DNA from: Aeromicrobium camelliae
Lineage (GTDB): Bacteria; Actinomycetota; Actinomycetes; Propionibacteriales; Nocardioidaceae
Assembly (NCBI RefSeq): GCF_003850045.1
Contig: NZ_RQJX01000010.1
Coordinates: 44,106-108,105, forward strand
Length of the DNA: 64,000 nt
Direction: 5' to 3'
Below are positions 21,320 through 30,696 of the stretch, piece after piece. Every line of letters starts with the position of its first letter. Position 1 is the first letter of the stretch. The notes below the pieces were generated by a model. The model was not told the origin of the DNA and searched no databases. It saw only the letters and a list, made by a program, of their open reading frames with translations. The position numbers and the translations under genes were made by a program.

Positions 21320-22926
21320 GCGGCCTCCTCCGCGGCAGCGACGGCGACGACCCGGTCGGCCGCCGCGATGGTCTCGGGCCGGTGCGCGACGACGACCGCG
21401 GTCGCCCCGGACGCGCGGATCGCGCGCACGATCTCGTATTCGTGCGCGGCATCGAGCCCTGCCGTGGGCTCGTCGAGCAGCAACAGCCACGCTCCTCGAC
21501 GCACCCGCAGCAGCGCGCGGGCCACCGCAAGGCGTCGCCGCTCGCCTGCGGACACGTCGGCGGCGTTCTCGTCCACCGGCCGGTCCAGCTCGAACGGCAG
21601 ACCGGCGGCGTCGAGTGCTTCGCGCACCTCGTCGTCGTCCGCCCGCAGCCCCATCGTCACGTTGTCGCGCACCGTTCCCGCGACGAGCCCGGGCACCTGA
21701 GGCACCCACGCCACGTGCTCGCGCCACGCGGTCACGTCCAGGTCACGAAGGTCACTGCCACCGACGCGCACCGATCCGCGGTCCGGGGCGAGGAATCCGA
21801 GCAGTACGTGCAGCGCGGTCGACTTGCCGCCGCCCGACGGTCCGGCGAGCGCGACGAATTCACCCGGACTCACGCGGAGTCGATCGACCTGAAGCGCTGG
21901 CGTGCCGCGACCGGGGAACCGCACCTCGACGTCGTCGAAGGCGAGTTCGGCCGGGTGCACGGGCGGAGAGATGCTGCCGGTGTGACGCTCGTGGTCGAGC
22001 AGTTCCAGCACGTCCACCGTGGCTTGTGCGCCCTCGGTGCTGTCGTGGAAGAGCGTTCCGACGCGGCGCACGGGAAGGTAGGCCTCCGGGGCGAGCAGCA
22101 ACACGAACATCGCCGGGGCGAGGCCGAGGTGTCCTTCGACCACCCGCAAGCCGATGCTGACGGCGACGAGCGCCACCGAGATCGTCGAGAACAGCTCCAG
22201 TACCAGGGAGGAGAGGAACGCCAACCGCAGCGCGCGCATCGACTCCTTGCGGTGCTTCTCTCCCACCGCGCGCAGCCCCTCCTCCTGCCGGCGACCGAAC
22301 ACCTTCAAGACGACGAGCCCGTCGAGGACGTCGGCGAAATGACGTCCGAGACGTTCCATCGCCGCCCAGCGTCGCTGAACCTTGTCGCGGGTCATGAGGC
22401 CCACGAGCGCCATGAAGATGCCGATCAGCGGCAGGGTGAGCACGATGATGGCCGCCGACAGGAGATCGACCGTTGCGATCACCGCGATCACGGTTCCCGG
22501 GACGATCACTGCGAGGGCGAGCTGCGGGAGGAAGCGACCCACGTAACCGTCGAAGGCGTCCATGCCGGGGCCGAGCAACGTCATCACCCGCGAGCTCTCC
22601 GGACGCGGCCCCAGCCGCCGCGGATCGAGCAGATCGTCCACCAGCTCGTCGCGCAGCTCGCGCTTGACGCGCACCGACGCCCGCTCGGCCACTACGCCAT
22701 GCGCCCACGCGATCGTGGCGCGCAGAGCGAACGCGACCGCGATGCCCAGCGGCAACGCCACCACCGGTTCGCCGGCGAACCGGGAGGCCACGACGTCGGC
22801 GACGAACCACGAGGTGACGACGATGAGCACGGCCGTCATGGACCCGAGCACGACGCTCCACGCGAGGTGGCGCCGCACGCTCGCGGACCGGCGGACGAGC
22901 CGCGGGTCGAGGGGCTCAATGGACAT
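21316..22926 (-). CDS. cydD: CydD, heme/thiol ABC exporter subunit for cytochrome bd assembly
   Basis: A 536-residue half-ABC transporter, partner of CydC. The membrane domain is about 20-320, with the extracellular-loop region EAYLPVRRVGTLFHDSTEG typical of CydD. ATPase motifs are GPSGGGKST, VSAGERRRL and LLLLDEPTAGLD. ATG at 22926 overlaps the cydB end by 11 nt. The order A-B-D-C is the usual one. Confidence 0.88.
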   Translation of the reverse strand: MSIEPLDPRLVRRSASVRRHLAWSVVLGSMTAVLIVVTSWFVADVVASRFAGEPVVALPLGIAVAFALRATIAWAHGVVAERASVRVKRELRDELVDDLLDPRRLGPRPESSRVMTLLGPGMDAFDGYVGRFLPQLALAVIVPGTVIAVIATVDLLSAAIIVLTLPLIGIFMALVGLMTRDKVQRRWAAMERLGRHFADVLDGLVVLKVFGRRQEEGLRAVGEKHRKESMRALRLAFLSSLVLELFSTISVALVAVSIGLRVVEGHLGLAPAMFVLLLAPEAYLPVRRVGTLFHDSTEGAQATVDVLELLDHERHTGSISPPVHPAELAFDDVEVRFPGRGTPALQVDRLRVSPGEFVALAGPSGGGKSTALHVLLGFLAPDRGSVRVGGSDLRDLDVTAWREHVAWVPQVPGLVAGTVRDNVTMGLRADDDEVREALDAAGLPFELDRPVDENAADVSAGERRRLAVARALLRVRRGAWLLLLDEPTAGLDAAHEYEIVRAIRASGATAVVVAHRPETIAAADRVVAVAAAEEAA

Positions 22927-23920
22927 CGGCCGGAATGTTGTGGGTCCCGATGCGCTTGCGGAACACCCAGTAGGACCACGCCTGGTAGCCGATGACGATC
23001 GGGAGGAAGGCCACCGCCGCCCACGACATGATGGTGAGGGTGTACGACGTCGACGCAGCGTTCTCCACCGTGAGGCTGTACGCGGGATCGAGCGACGACG
23101 GCATGACGTCCGGGAAGAGCGCCACGAACAGCATGACCACAACCAGCCCGACCGCGACCGCCGTGCCGGTGAACGCCCAGCCGTCACGTTCGGCCAGGGA
23201 GGCCGACAGCCCCGCCACGAAGGCGACGGCGGCGAGGGCCCCCAGCACCCACACGGCGGTGGAGCCATGCATCGAGCCCGTCCAGACGATGAACCCCACC
23301 GCCAGGACGGCCGCCACGACACCTACCCGCTGCGCCATCCGGTGCGCCCGCGCGCGGATGTCACCGACCGTCTTCAGCGCGACGAACAGTGCGCCGTGCA
23401 CGAGGAAGACGCTCAGCGTGACGAGGCCGCCGAGGAGCGCGTAGGGGTTGAGCAGGTTGAAGAAACCGCCGACGTACTCGGAGTCGGCGTCGATGGGGAC
23501 GCCGCGCACGATGTTCGCGAAGGCGATGCCCCACAGCACGGCGGGGATGACGGAGCCGACGATGATCATCGCGTCCCAGCGCCGCTTCCACTCCGGCTCG
23601 GAGCGTTTACCGCGGTACTCGAACGCCACGCCGCGGACGATCAGCGCGACGAGGATGAGGAACAGCGGGAGGTAGAAGCCGCTGAACAAGGTCGCGTACC
23701 ACTCCGGGAAGGCGGCGAACATGGCCCCGCCGGCGACGATGAGCCACACCTCGTTGCCGTCCCACACCGGGCCGATGGTGTTGACCAGGACGCGGCGTTC
23801 CTTGTCGTCTCGGGCGAGGACGCCGACGAGCATGCCGACGCCGAAGTCGAATCCCTCCAGGACGAAATAGCCGACGAACAAGAATGCGACGGCGACGAAC
23901 CAGACGGTGGTGAGTTCCAT
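22916..23920 (-). CDS. cydB: Cytochrome bd ubiquinol/menaquinol oxidase subunit II
   Basis: CydB, 334 residues, about 8-9 transmembrane helices. It starts MELTTVWFVAVAFLFVGYFV followed by EGFDFGVGML, the family signature. With CydA it forms the high-affinity, proton-pump-independent terminal oxidase. The ATG at 23920 has an AGGAGG Shine-Dalgarno, 11 nt after the cydA stop. Confidence 0.96.
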   Translation of the reverse strand: MELTTVWFVAVAFLFVGYFVLEGFDFGVGMLVGVLARDDKERRVLVNTIGPVWDGNEVWLIVAGGAMFAAFPEWYATLFSGFYLPLFLILVALIVRGVAFEYRGKRSEPEWKRRWDAMIIVGSVIPAVLWGIAFANIVRGVPIDADSEYVGGFFNLLNPYALLGGLVTLSVFLVHGALFVALKTVGDIRARAHRMAQRVGVVAAVLAVGFIVWTGSMHGSTAVWVLGALAAVAFVAGLSASLAERDGWAFTGTAVAVGLVVVMLFVALFPDVMPSSLDPAYSLTVENAASTSYTLTIMSWAAVAFLPIVIGYQAWSYWVFRKRIGTHNIPADVH

Positions 23921-23931
23921 GGGTGTCCTCC

Positions 23932-25362
23932 TCAGTACGCGAACGCGAGAGGCGCGTCGGCGTCGTCGTCGGGACGTTCGGCCGGCGGGTTCGCGTCGGG
24001 CAGTCCCTTGCGGATGTAGCGCAGCAGCAGCTTGACCTCGACGATCGCGAGGATCCCGTACAGCGCGGTGAAGCCGAGCATCGACGTCCACACCTGCGCT
24101 GCCGAGACTGACGGCGACACGCCCGCCGCGGTCGGCATCAGGCCGAAGACGACCCAGGGCTGACGGCCCATCTCGGTGAAGATCCACCCGAAGCTGTTGG
24201 CCGCGAGCGGGAGCAGCGGCAGGAGCACCGCCGTGAACAGCAGGTACCGCGTGGAGCGGGCCCCGAGCCGTGGTGTCCGGCCCTTGCGGATCGACCACAG
24301 CACCCAGGCGCCGCCGACCATGGCGAGCGCCCCCGCCGTGATCATGAGGCGGAAGCTCCAGTAGGTGAGGGGGATGTTCGGCGCGAAGTCGTCGATGCCG
24401 GAGTCGGCGTAGGTCTCGCGGTACTCCTCGTTGAGCGAGTTGATGCCGCGGACCTCCCCGTCGAAGGAACCGGTCGACAGGAACGACAGCAGGCGAGGCA
24501 CCTCGAGCTGGAAGATCGGCTCGCGTCCGTCCAGGGTGCCGATCGTCAGCACGGAGAACGGCGCCGGTTGCTCGTCCTCGTAGAGCGCCTCGGCGGCCGC
24601 CATCTTCATGGGCTGGACCTCGGTCATCACCTTGGCCTGGATGTCACCCGTGATGACCGTGCCGAGGCCGGCGATGAGCAAGGTGATCGCCCCGAGCTTG
24701 ACCGCACCGCGGTACGTCTCGCCGTCGCCGTCGGGCTTGCGGACCAGCTTCCAGAAGGCGACCGCGGCCACGAAGCCGCCACCGACCATGAACGCGCCGA
24801 AGAGCGTGTGCGGCAGCGTGATGAGGACGACTTTGTTGGTGAGTACCTCCGCGAAACTCTCCAACTCCGCCCGTCCGCGTTCTGCGTTGTAGGTGAAGCC
24901 GACGGGGTTCTGCATGAACGAGTTGGCCGCGAGGATGAAGTACGCACTGATCGCCGTGCCGATCGCGGCGATCCAGATGCATGCCAGGTGCAGGCTGGGC
25001 TTGAGCCGGTCCCATCCGAAGATCCACAGCCCGAGGAACGTCGACTCGAGGAAGAACGCGAGGAGCCCCTCGATCGCCAGCGGCGCACCGAAGATGTCGC
25101 CGACGAATCGTGAGTAGCTCGACCAGTTCATCCCGAACTGGAACTCCTGGACGATGCCCGTGACGATGCCCATCGCGAAGTTGATGAGGAAGAGCTTGCC
25201 GAAGAACCGGGTGAGTCGAAGCCAGGTCTCGTTGCCCGTCCGACGCCAGGCGGTCTGCATGATGGCCACGAGGAAGGCCATCGAGATCGTCATCGGGACG
25301 AAGAAGAAGTGATAGACGGTTGTGATGCCGAATTGCCAGCGCGCGAGGTCGAGAACCTCCAT
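23932..25362 (-). CDS. cydA: Cytochrome bd oxidase subunit I
   Basis: CydA, 476 residues, carries hemes b558, b595 and d and oxidises quinol at the outer face. It starts MEVLDLARWQFGITTVYHFF, with the conserved His, and contains GRQPWVVFGLMPTA and the short Q-loop form typical of Gram-positives. GGAGG lies upstream of the ATG at 25362. It leads cydABDC; three tandem TTGTGA-type operators lie 94-156 bp upstream, consistent with redox or cAMP control. Confidence 0.96.
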   Translation of the reverse strand: MEVLDLARWQFGITTVYHFFFVPMTISMAFLVAIMQTAWRRTGNETWLRLTRFFGKLFLINFAMGIVTGIVQEFQFGMNWSSYSRFVGDIFGAPLAIEGLLAFFLESTFLGLWIFGWDRLKPSLHLACIWIAAIGTAISAYFILAANSFMQNPVGFTYNAERGRAELESFAEVLTNKVVLITLPHTLFGAFMVGGGFVAAVAFWKLVRKPDGDGETYRGAVKLGAITLLIAGLGTVITGDIQAKVMTEVQPMKMAAAEALYEDEQPAPFSVLTIGTLDGREPIFQLEVPRLLSFLSTGSFDGEVRGINSLNEEYRETYADSGIDDFAPNIPLTYWSFRLMITAGALAMVGGAWVLWSIRKGRTPRLGARSTRYLLFTAVLLPLLPLAANSFGWIFTEMGRQPWVVFGLMPTAAGVSPSVSAAQVWTSMLGFTALYGILAIVEVKLLLRYIRKGLPDANPPAERPDDDADAPLAFAY

Positions 25363-25455
25363 CGCGGATCCTCCCTTTCACCGTGCAGCACGACGCTGTA
25401 CTACGCCTCGATCGTAGGCCGGTGAAAGACTGGAAAGCCAGGACAAACGGCACTT

Positions 25456-25518
25456 TGTGACATTCTTCTCAAAGCCCTTGTGACATTCTTCACGAGTCCG
25501 TCGTGACGTCCTTCACCA
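25456..25518. promoter_or_regulatory. Three tandem Rex/CRP-like operators upstream of cydABDC
   Basis: Three 18-bp boxes of the form TTGTGA-n6-TCACAA: TTGTGA-CATTCT-TCTCAA (25456-25473), TTGTGA-CATTCT-TCACGA (25479-25496) and TCGTGA-CGTCCT-TCACCA (25501-25518). Start-to-start spacing is 23 and 22 bp, two helical turns. Rex/ROP boxes in Streptomyces cyd promoters and CRP/GlxR boxes share these half-sites, so the regulator is ambiguous. Confidence 0.6.
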
Positions 25519-25549
25519 ACTCGCCGAGTGCGCGCCCGCACACCTCCGC

Positions 25550-25808
25550 GAGTGGTGCACCTCGGCGCCCGGTCGGTCCGTGCGATGACGAATCTGCACC
25601 ACTCAGCGTCGAACAGCGTCGCGCTCGGGAGGTGGGTGTCGTGCCGGAGGACCTCCACGCCCGTACTGTGCTCAGATCGGTGCCGATCCTGCTGCGGGCT
25701 ATCCGCAGGCGGCGTGCGGGTTCGCCGCAGCCGGGACGACGTGACGCCGGCGAGTGGTGCAGATTCGCGACGATCCGGCTGGCGGAGCCGCGAATGTGCG
25801 CCACTCGC
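25550..25808. repeat. Palindromic repeats, GAGTGGYGCA type, in the cydA-thioesterase gap
   Basis: Unit 1 has perfect 10-bp arms GAGTGGTGCA / TGCACCACTC at 25550-25559 and 25595-25604. Unit 2 has 20-bp arms at 25750-25769 and 25789-25808 (18 of 20 pair), with an inner CGGCT/AGCCG stem. The core matches the cluster at 12043-12123. The region 25363-25857 has no convincing gene; apart from the operators and these repeats I see nothing in it. Confidence 0.62.
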
Positions 25809-25857
25809 GGTTCAGGAATGTGGGCGGGGGCCGGGAGTGGTGTGGCGCGCGGCGGGG

Positions 25858-26286
25858 TCAGCGGGTGAGGGGCTCCAGCACGGACCGGATCGGTTCCGGC
25901 ACGGGGGTGACGGCGCGGTCGGCTCCCCTGACGTAGACGTGGACGAACTTGCCCACCGCGGCGGGCTCGGACGACCCGCCCTGGAAGAGACCGATCTCGT
26001 ACACGACGCTCGAACGACCGAGCTTCGTGACCGCCAGCCCCGCCTCGACCGGAAGGGGGAACCGCAGTTCGCGCAGGAACCGGCAGCCAGTCTCCGCGAC
26101 GATGCCGTAAGCGTTCAGCCTTCGGATGTCGATGCCGGTCGCGTCGAGGAGATAACCGTTCACGGCCGTGTCGAAGTACGAGTAGTACTTGACGTTGTTG
26201 ACGTGTCCGTAGACGTCCTCGTCCTCCCATCGCGTGCCGATCGTGCGGACGACCGGGTAGTCGCCGCGGAGGCGCTCCTCCCCCAC
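25858..26286 (-). CDS. 4HBT-family acyl-CoA thioesterase
   Basis: A 142-residue hotdog-fold thioesterase of the 4-hydroxybenzoyl-CoA family. RWEDEDVYGHVNNVKYYSYFD carries the active-site Asp/Glu and HVNN motif. Substrate is probably a fatty or aryl acyl-CoA; this cannot be refined. The GTG start (26286) overlaps the smc TAG by 1 nt, so it is cotranscribed with smc. Confidence 0.9.
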   Translation of the reverse strand: MGEERLRGDYPVVRTIGTRWEDEDVYGHVNNVKYYSYFDTAVNGYLLDATGIDIRRLNAYGIVAETGCRFLRELRFPLPVEAGLAVTKLGRSSVVYEIGLFQGGSSEPAAVGKFVHVYVRGADRAVTPVPEPIRSVLEPLTR

Positions 26287-29200
26287 TACGCCGACTCCTC
26301 TTCCTCGCGAAGGCGCTGACTGACGACCGCCGAAACGCCGTCACCGCGCATCGAGACGCCGTAGAGCGCGTCGGCGACCTCCATCGTGCGCTTCTGGTGC
26401 GTGATGACGATGAGCTGACTGGTGGCGCGCAGCTCCTCGTAGATCTCCAGCAGACGACCCAGGTTGGTGTCATCGAGCGCGGCTTCGACCTCGTCGAGGA
26501 TGTAGAACGGGCTGGGCCGCGCCTTGAACAGCGAGACGAGGAACGCGACGGCGACCAGCGATCGCTCGCCGCCGGACAGCAACGAGAGGCGCTTGACCTT
26601 CTTGCCCGGCGGGCGTGCCTCGACATCGATGCCGGTCGTCAGCATGGAGGACGGGTCGGTGAGCACGAGCTTGCCCTCGCCGCCGGGGAACAGGCGGCTG
26701 AACACGTCGGTGAACTCCCGCTCGACGTCCTGCCACGCCTCGGTGAAGACCTGCTCGACCTTCTGGTCCACCTCGTCGACGATGTCGAGGAGGTCCTGCC
26801 GCGTCTTCTTCAGGTCGTCGAGCTGTTCGGACAGGAACTGGTGCCGCTCCTCCAGCGCCGAGAACTCCTCGAGCGCCAGCGGGTTGACCTTGCCCAGCAT
26901 CGCGAGCGACTTCTCGGCGTTGCGCAGCCGTCTGACCTGCTCCTCCCGCACGAACGGGACCGGTTCGGCGTCGTCCTCCCCCACCACGGGGACGAGTTGA
27001 TCGGGGCCGTACTCCGCGACGAGCGTGTCGGGCTCGATGCCGACCTCCTGCAGAGCACGCTCGTGCAGCTGCTCCAGCTTGAGCACGAGTTGCGAGCGCG
27101 CCATCTCGTCGCGGTGCACCGAATCGGTGAGCTGCTTGAGCTCGGCCTCGAGATCGCGCAGCCGCGACCGTGTCTGCCGCAACTGCTCCTCGCGCCCCGA
27201 ACGATCCTGCTCGATCTGCGCGCGCCGTGCCGCCGCGAGAGCGATGGACGATTCGAGGCGTGAGAGCGCCACCTCGATACCGCGCAGCACCGCTGCGGCG
27301 ACGGCGGCCTCCCGTCGGCGTCGCTCACGTCGCTCTGCTGCTCGCTGACGTGCCTCACGCTCGGCAGCTGCCGCGGCGAGCATCGACTCGACCTGTGTGG
27401 CGAGCGCACGGGCGCGCTCTTCGGCGGTGCGCAACGCGAGCCGCGCATCGGTCTCGGCCCGCCGCGCAGCGGACGCCTCCTCCGCCAACCGCTCCATCTC
27501 GGTGGTGTCGGGCTCGGTGTCGGGAGCCTGCTCGGCCAGCGCGACCCGTTCCTCGAGTTCGGCGAGCCCGCTCATCGCCTGCTCACGTGCCGCCTTGGCC
27601 TGCGCGATGGACGCTTCGAGTCGTTCAGCCTCCTCGGTGGAGGCGCGGCTCGTGGTGCCGAGTTCGCCGAGCTTCTCGGCGACGGCGGACATCGTCGCGT
27701 CGGACTCGTGCAGCCGCTCGAGGACGGCGTCGACGCGTTCGCGCGCCTGCGTCAACGCCTCGTCCGCCTGCTCGCCCTCGAAGCGAAGTCGGTCCAGGGT
27801 GGCCTTGACCTCCGTCAGCTCGGCCTCAGCCTCGTCAAGCGCCGCCGTGACCTCGATGAGGCTCTGACTCGCGGACGAACCGCCCTCGGCGAAATGGGAG
27901 CCGAGCCGATCACCGTCGCGGGTGACCGCCTGAACCTCGGGCACCTGTGCGACCACCTGGCGGGCAGCGGCCAGGTCGTCGACGACGGCGATTCTGTCGA
28001 GCAGCCGTCGCAGGGCCGGACGCAAAGGCGCGGGAGCATCGACCAGGTCGATCGCGTACTGGGCGCCGGACGGAAGCTGCGGCCATGCGCCGGCGTGGTC
28101 CGCCGCCCCTCCGACGACGATGCGGGCGCGGCCGAGATCGTCGCCGCGCAGGCGTTCGATCGCACCGATGGCGGCGTCGACGTCGGCGACGGCCAAGGCG
28201 TCGGTGGCGGCTCCCAGCGCGGCGGCGAGGGCGACCTCGTGGCCGGCGTGAACCGTGATGAGCGAGGCGACCGAACCCAGGAGGCCGTCGAGCGCGTCGG
28301 GCTCGGCGAGCAACGCGCCGGCGCCGTCCTTGCGCGAGAGACCGAGTTCGAGCGCCTCTGTGCGCGCCCGCAGCGCGTCGTGGCGGCGCTCGGCCTCGTG
28401 GCGGCGCGCCGTGAGCGACTCGACCGTCGCTTCAGCCTCGGCCAATTGGGTCTCGGCGGCCTCGAGCTCCTCGTCGAGCCCCGACTCGCCGGCGCTGAGA
28501 CCGGCGATCTGGCTCTCGAGAGCGGTGAACTCGCGGTGCGCCTGCGCGGCACGTTCGCGCGCGGCGGCCGCCGACGACTCGAGCCGGCCGATCTCCTCGT
28601 CGGCCCCGGCCGCACGGCTCTTCAGCGCGTTGAGCTGCCCATGCAGGCGGGCGAGGCCTTCGCGCTGGTCGGCGGCGGCGCGCAACAACCCGGCGATCCG
28701 TCGCTCCTCGGCGGTGTACTCCTCCTCCGCCGAGGTGCGACGGGCGATGGCCGCGTCGAGTGCCTCCGCTGCCTGCTGGACCGACTGCTGCAGCGCCGCG
28801 TACTCCTCTTGGGCCCGGCGCGCGTCGGCCTCGAGCTCGTCGGGGTCCCGCCCCGGCACCCGGTCGTCCGCCTCGGACTCCGCGACCCGGATGCGTTCGC
28901 GGGCGAGCCCGGCCATGCCGTTGAACCGCTCGCGCAGGCTCGTCAGGGCGTACCAGGTCTCCTGGGCCGTGGCGAGGGTCGGCGCGTCGGCGGCCAACGC
29001 CTGTTCGAGTTGCGCCTCTGCCTCGCGGGCCTCGCGCAGCGCGGTCTCGGCCGCCGTCCGGCGCTCCTTCAAGGCTTGTTCGTCAGCCAGCTCCGTGGCC
29101 ATCGTGTCGCGCGCCGCGACGATGTCGTCGGCGAGGAGTCGTGCCCGGGCGTCGCGCACGTCGGCCTGGATCACGGCGGCCTTGCGCGCGACCTCGGCTT

Positions 29201-29825
29201 GGCGGCCGAGCGGTTTGAGCTGGCGGCGCAGCTCGGTGAGCACGTCGCCGAGCCGGGTCAGGTTGCCTTGCGTCGCCTCCAGCTTGCGGAGCGCCTTCTC
29301 CTTGCGCTTGCGGTGCTTGAGCACCCCCGCGGCCTCCTCGACGAAGCCGCGCCGCTCCTCGGGGGTCGCGCGCAGCACGCTGTCGAGCTGTCCCTGTCCG
29401 ACGATGACGTGCATCTCGCGGCCGATGCCGGAGTCGCTGAGGAGCTCCTGCACGTCCAGGAGGCGGCAGGTGTTGCCGTTGATCGCGTACTCCGAGCCGC
29501 CGCTGCGGAACATCGTCCGCGAGATCGTGACCTCGGTGTAGTCGATGGGGAGGGCGCCGTCGGAGTTGTCGATGGTCAGGACGACCTCGGCTCGGCCCAG
29601 CGGCGGCCTGCCGGCGGTGCCGGCGAAGATGACGTCCTCCATCTTGCCGCCGCGCAGGGACTTGGCCCCCTGCTCTCCCATGACCCAGGAGAGGGCGTCG
29701 ACGACGTTGGACTTGCCGGAGCCGTTCGGACCGACCACGGCGGTGATACCGGGCTCGAGCTGCAGCGTCGTCGACGACGCGAAGGACTTGAAGCCCCGCA
29801 GCGTGAGGGTCTTGAGGTACACCAC
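26286..29825 (-). CDS. smc: Chromosome segregation protein SMC
   Basis: A 1179-residue SMC ATPase that loops and compacts DNA with ScpA and ScpB. Head part 1: Walker A GPNGSGKSN at 32-40 and the Q-loop. Long Ala/Glu/Arg-rich coiled coils flank a hinge around 500-650. Head part 2: signature LLSGGERSL and Walker B YILDEVEAALD near the C-terminus. GTG start at 29825 (VVYLKTLTLRGFKSF). ftsY, the usual neighbour, is 6.6 kb downstream. Confidence 0.96.
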   Translation of the reverse strand: MVYLKTLTLRGFKSFASSTTLQLEPGITAVVGPNGSGKSNVVDALSWVMGEQGAKSLRGGKMEDVIFAGTAGRPPLGRAEVVLTIDNSDGALPIDYTEVTISRTMFRSGGSEYAINGNTCRLLDVQELLSDSGIGREMHVIVGQGQLDSVLRATPEERRGFVEEAAGVLKHRKRKEKALRKLEATQGNLTRLGDVLTELRRQLKPLGRQAEVARKAAVIQADVRDARARLLADDIVAARDTMATELADEQALKERRTAAETALREAREAEAQLEQALAADAPTLATAQETWYALTSLRERFNGMAGLARERIRVAESEADDRVPGRDPDELEADARRAQEEYAALQQSVQQAAEALDAAIARRTSAEEEYTAEERRIAGLLRAAADQREGLARLHGQLNALKSRAAGADEEIGRLESSAAAARERAAQAHREFTALESQIAGLSAGESGLDEELEAAETQLAEAEATVESLTARRHEAERRHDALRARTEALELGLSRKDGAGALLAEPDALDGLLGSVASLITVHAGHEVALAAALGAATDALAVADVDAAIGAIERLRGDDLGRARIVVGGAADHAGAWPQLPSGAQYAIDLVDAPAPLRPALRRLLDRIAVVDDLAAARQVVAQVPEVQAVTRDGDRLGSHFAEGGSSASQSLIEVTAALDEAEAELTEVKATLDRLRFEGEQADEALTQARERVDAVLERLHESDATMSAVAEKLGELGTTSRASTEEAERLEASIAQAKAAREQAMSGLAELEERVALAEQAPDTEPDTTEMERLAEEASAARRAETDARLALRTAEERARALATQVESMLAAAAAEREARQRAAERRERRRREAAVAAAVLRGIEVALSRLESSIALAAARRAQIEQDRSGREEQLRQTRSRLRDLEAELKQLTDSVHRDEMARSQLVLKLEQLHERALQEVGIEPDTLVAEYGPDQLVPVVGEDDAEPVPFVREEQVRRLRNAEKSLAMLGKVNPLALEEFSALEERHQFLSEQLDDLKKTRQDLLDIVDEVDQKVEQVFTEAWQDVEREFTDVFSRLFPGGEGKLVLTDPSSMLTTGIDVEARPPGKKVKRLSLLSGGERSLVAVAFLVSLFKARPSPFYILDEVEAALDDTNLGRLLEIYEELRATSQLIVITHQKRTMEVADALYGVSMRGDGVSAVVSQRLREEEESA

Positions 29826-29866
29826 GGCTCCTGACGGCGGACTGGACTGCTAGGGCTCACCCTAGA

Positions 29867-29899
29867 CCGGACCGCCCCCTGCTCCAGGGAGCCGTCCGG
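29867..29899 (-). terminator. Hairpin between the small coiled-coil gene and smc
   Basis: Nested inverted repeats CCGGAC/GTCCGG enclosing CCCTG/CAGGG (loop CTC) lie 16 nt after the stop of the 65-residue gene. It likely ends that transcript before smc. No U-tract is visible. Confidence 0.4.
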
Positions 29900-29914
29900 G
29901 TGTCGCCGCAGCGA

Positions 29915-30112
29915 TCAGCGCGTGACGGGCTCCAGCAGCTCGCTGACATCGTCCACACGCGAACCGAGCGCCTCGACGAGGCCGTCGTTCTCGGCCTTCA
30001 GTCGGGCGACCTCGTTCTCGAGGTCGGCGACGCGGCGGCGAAGCCGGGCGAGCTCGGGGGCGGCATGATCGTACGACGGGCCTGCCAGGTAACCGACGAG
30101 CGCTTTGGCCAT
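29915..30112 (-). CDS. Small coiled-coil protein of unknown function
   Basis: A 65-residue protein. The N-terminus MAKALVGYLAGPSYDH is followed by a heptad-rich segment with leucines in a and d positions, LARLRRRVADLENEVARL, continuing to about residue 50. An AAAGGA Shine-Dalgarno precedes the ATG at 30112. Similar short proteins occur widely in actinobacteria, but no function is known to me. It is divergent from the PH-domain genes and upstream of smc. An imperfect hairpin (30135-30165) lies in its probable leader. Confidence 0.75.
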   Translation of the reverse strand: MAKALVGYLAGPSYDHAAPELARLRRRVADLENEVARLKAENDGLVEALGSRVDDVSELLEPVTR

Positions 30113-30210
30113 GACTGTCCTTTGCAGGAAGATGCAGATGGAAAGGCAGCGATGACTGCCATCTGCCAGTATCTCACCGCCTCGCGAGGACGGTCAAATA
30201 GGGTGGAACG

Positions 30211-30696
30211 GTGTCTGACTTGTTCACGTCCCCGACCGGCGACTGGGTGGGCGTCTCGCCGCGCCTGGCCGTCGCCCGCACCATCGTGGGCGCGATCGTC
30301 GGCGCCGTTCTGGCGCTGATCGGCGTCGTTCTCGCCATTCTGATCGCCTGGTGGGCGGGTATCCCGCTCGTCGTCGTCGGCGTGATGGTCGCGGTCTGGG
30401 TGTGGTGGTGGGCTCCGCGCAATCAGCGCAGCTGGGGTTATACGGAGGCGCCGGAGGACTTCGTGGTCCGCGGCGGCATCATGTTCCGCCGCCTCGTCGC
30501 CGTCCCCTACGGCCGGATGCAGTTCGTGGACGTCGAGGCCGGTCCCGTCGCGCGGCACTTCGGCTTCGCGACCGTCACGTTGCACACGGCCAGCACCAAG
30601 ACGGCGGCGGGCATCCCGGGCGTCCCGATCGACGAGGCCAACCGACTGCGCAACCGGCTGACCGAACTCGGCGACTCGCGAGGCGCCGGTGTCTGA
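30211..30696 (+). CDS. Membrane PH-domain protein (YdbS-like)
   Basis: A 161-residue protein with two transmembrane helices (about 20-45 and 50-68) followed by a bacterial PH domain (bPH2, about 80-155) including FRRLVAVPYGRMQFVDVEAG. GTG start at 30211. It overlaps the following PH-domain gene by 8 nt. YdbS/YdbT pairs occur in Bacillus, where their operon affects resistance to membrane-active peptides. Function here is unknown. Confidence 0.85.
   Translation: MSDLFTSPTGDWVGVSPRLAVARTIVGAIVGAVLALIGVVLAILIAWWAGIPLVVVGVMVAVWVWWWAPRNQRSWGYTEAPEDFVVRGGIMFRRLVAVPYGRMQFVDVEAGPVARHFGFATVTLHTASTKTAAGIPGVPIDEANRLRNRLTELGDSRGAGV

Noticed and set aside
25503..25857. Small plus-strand genes in the cydA-thioesterase gap
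   Set aside because: Open frames there have no ribosome binding site or family similarity and run through palindromic repeats.
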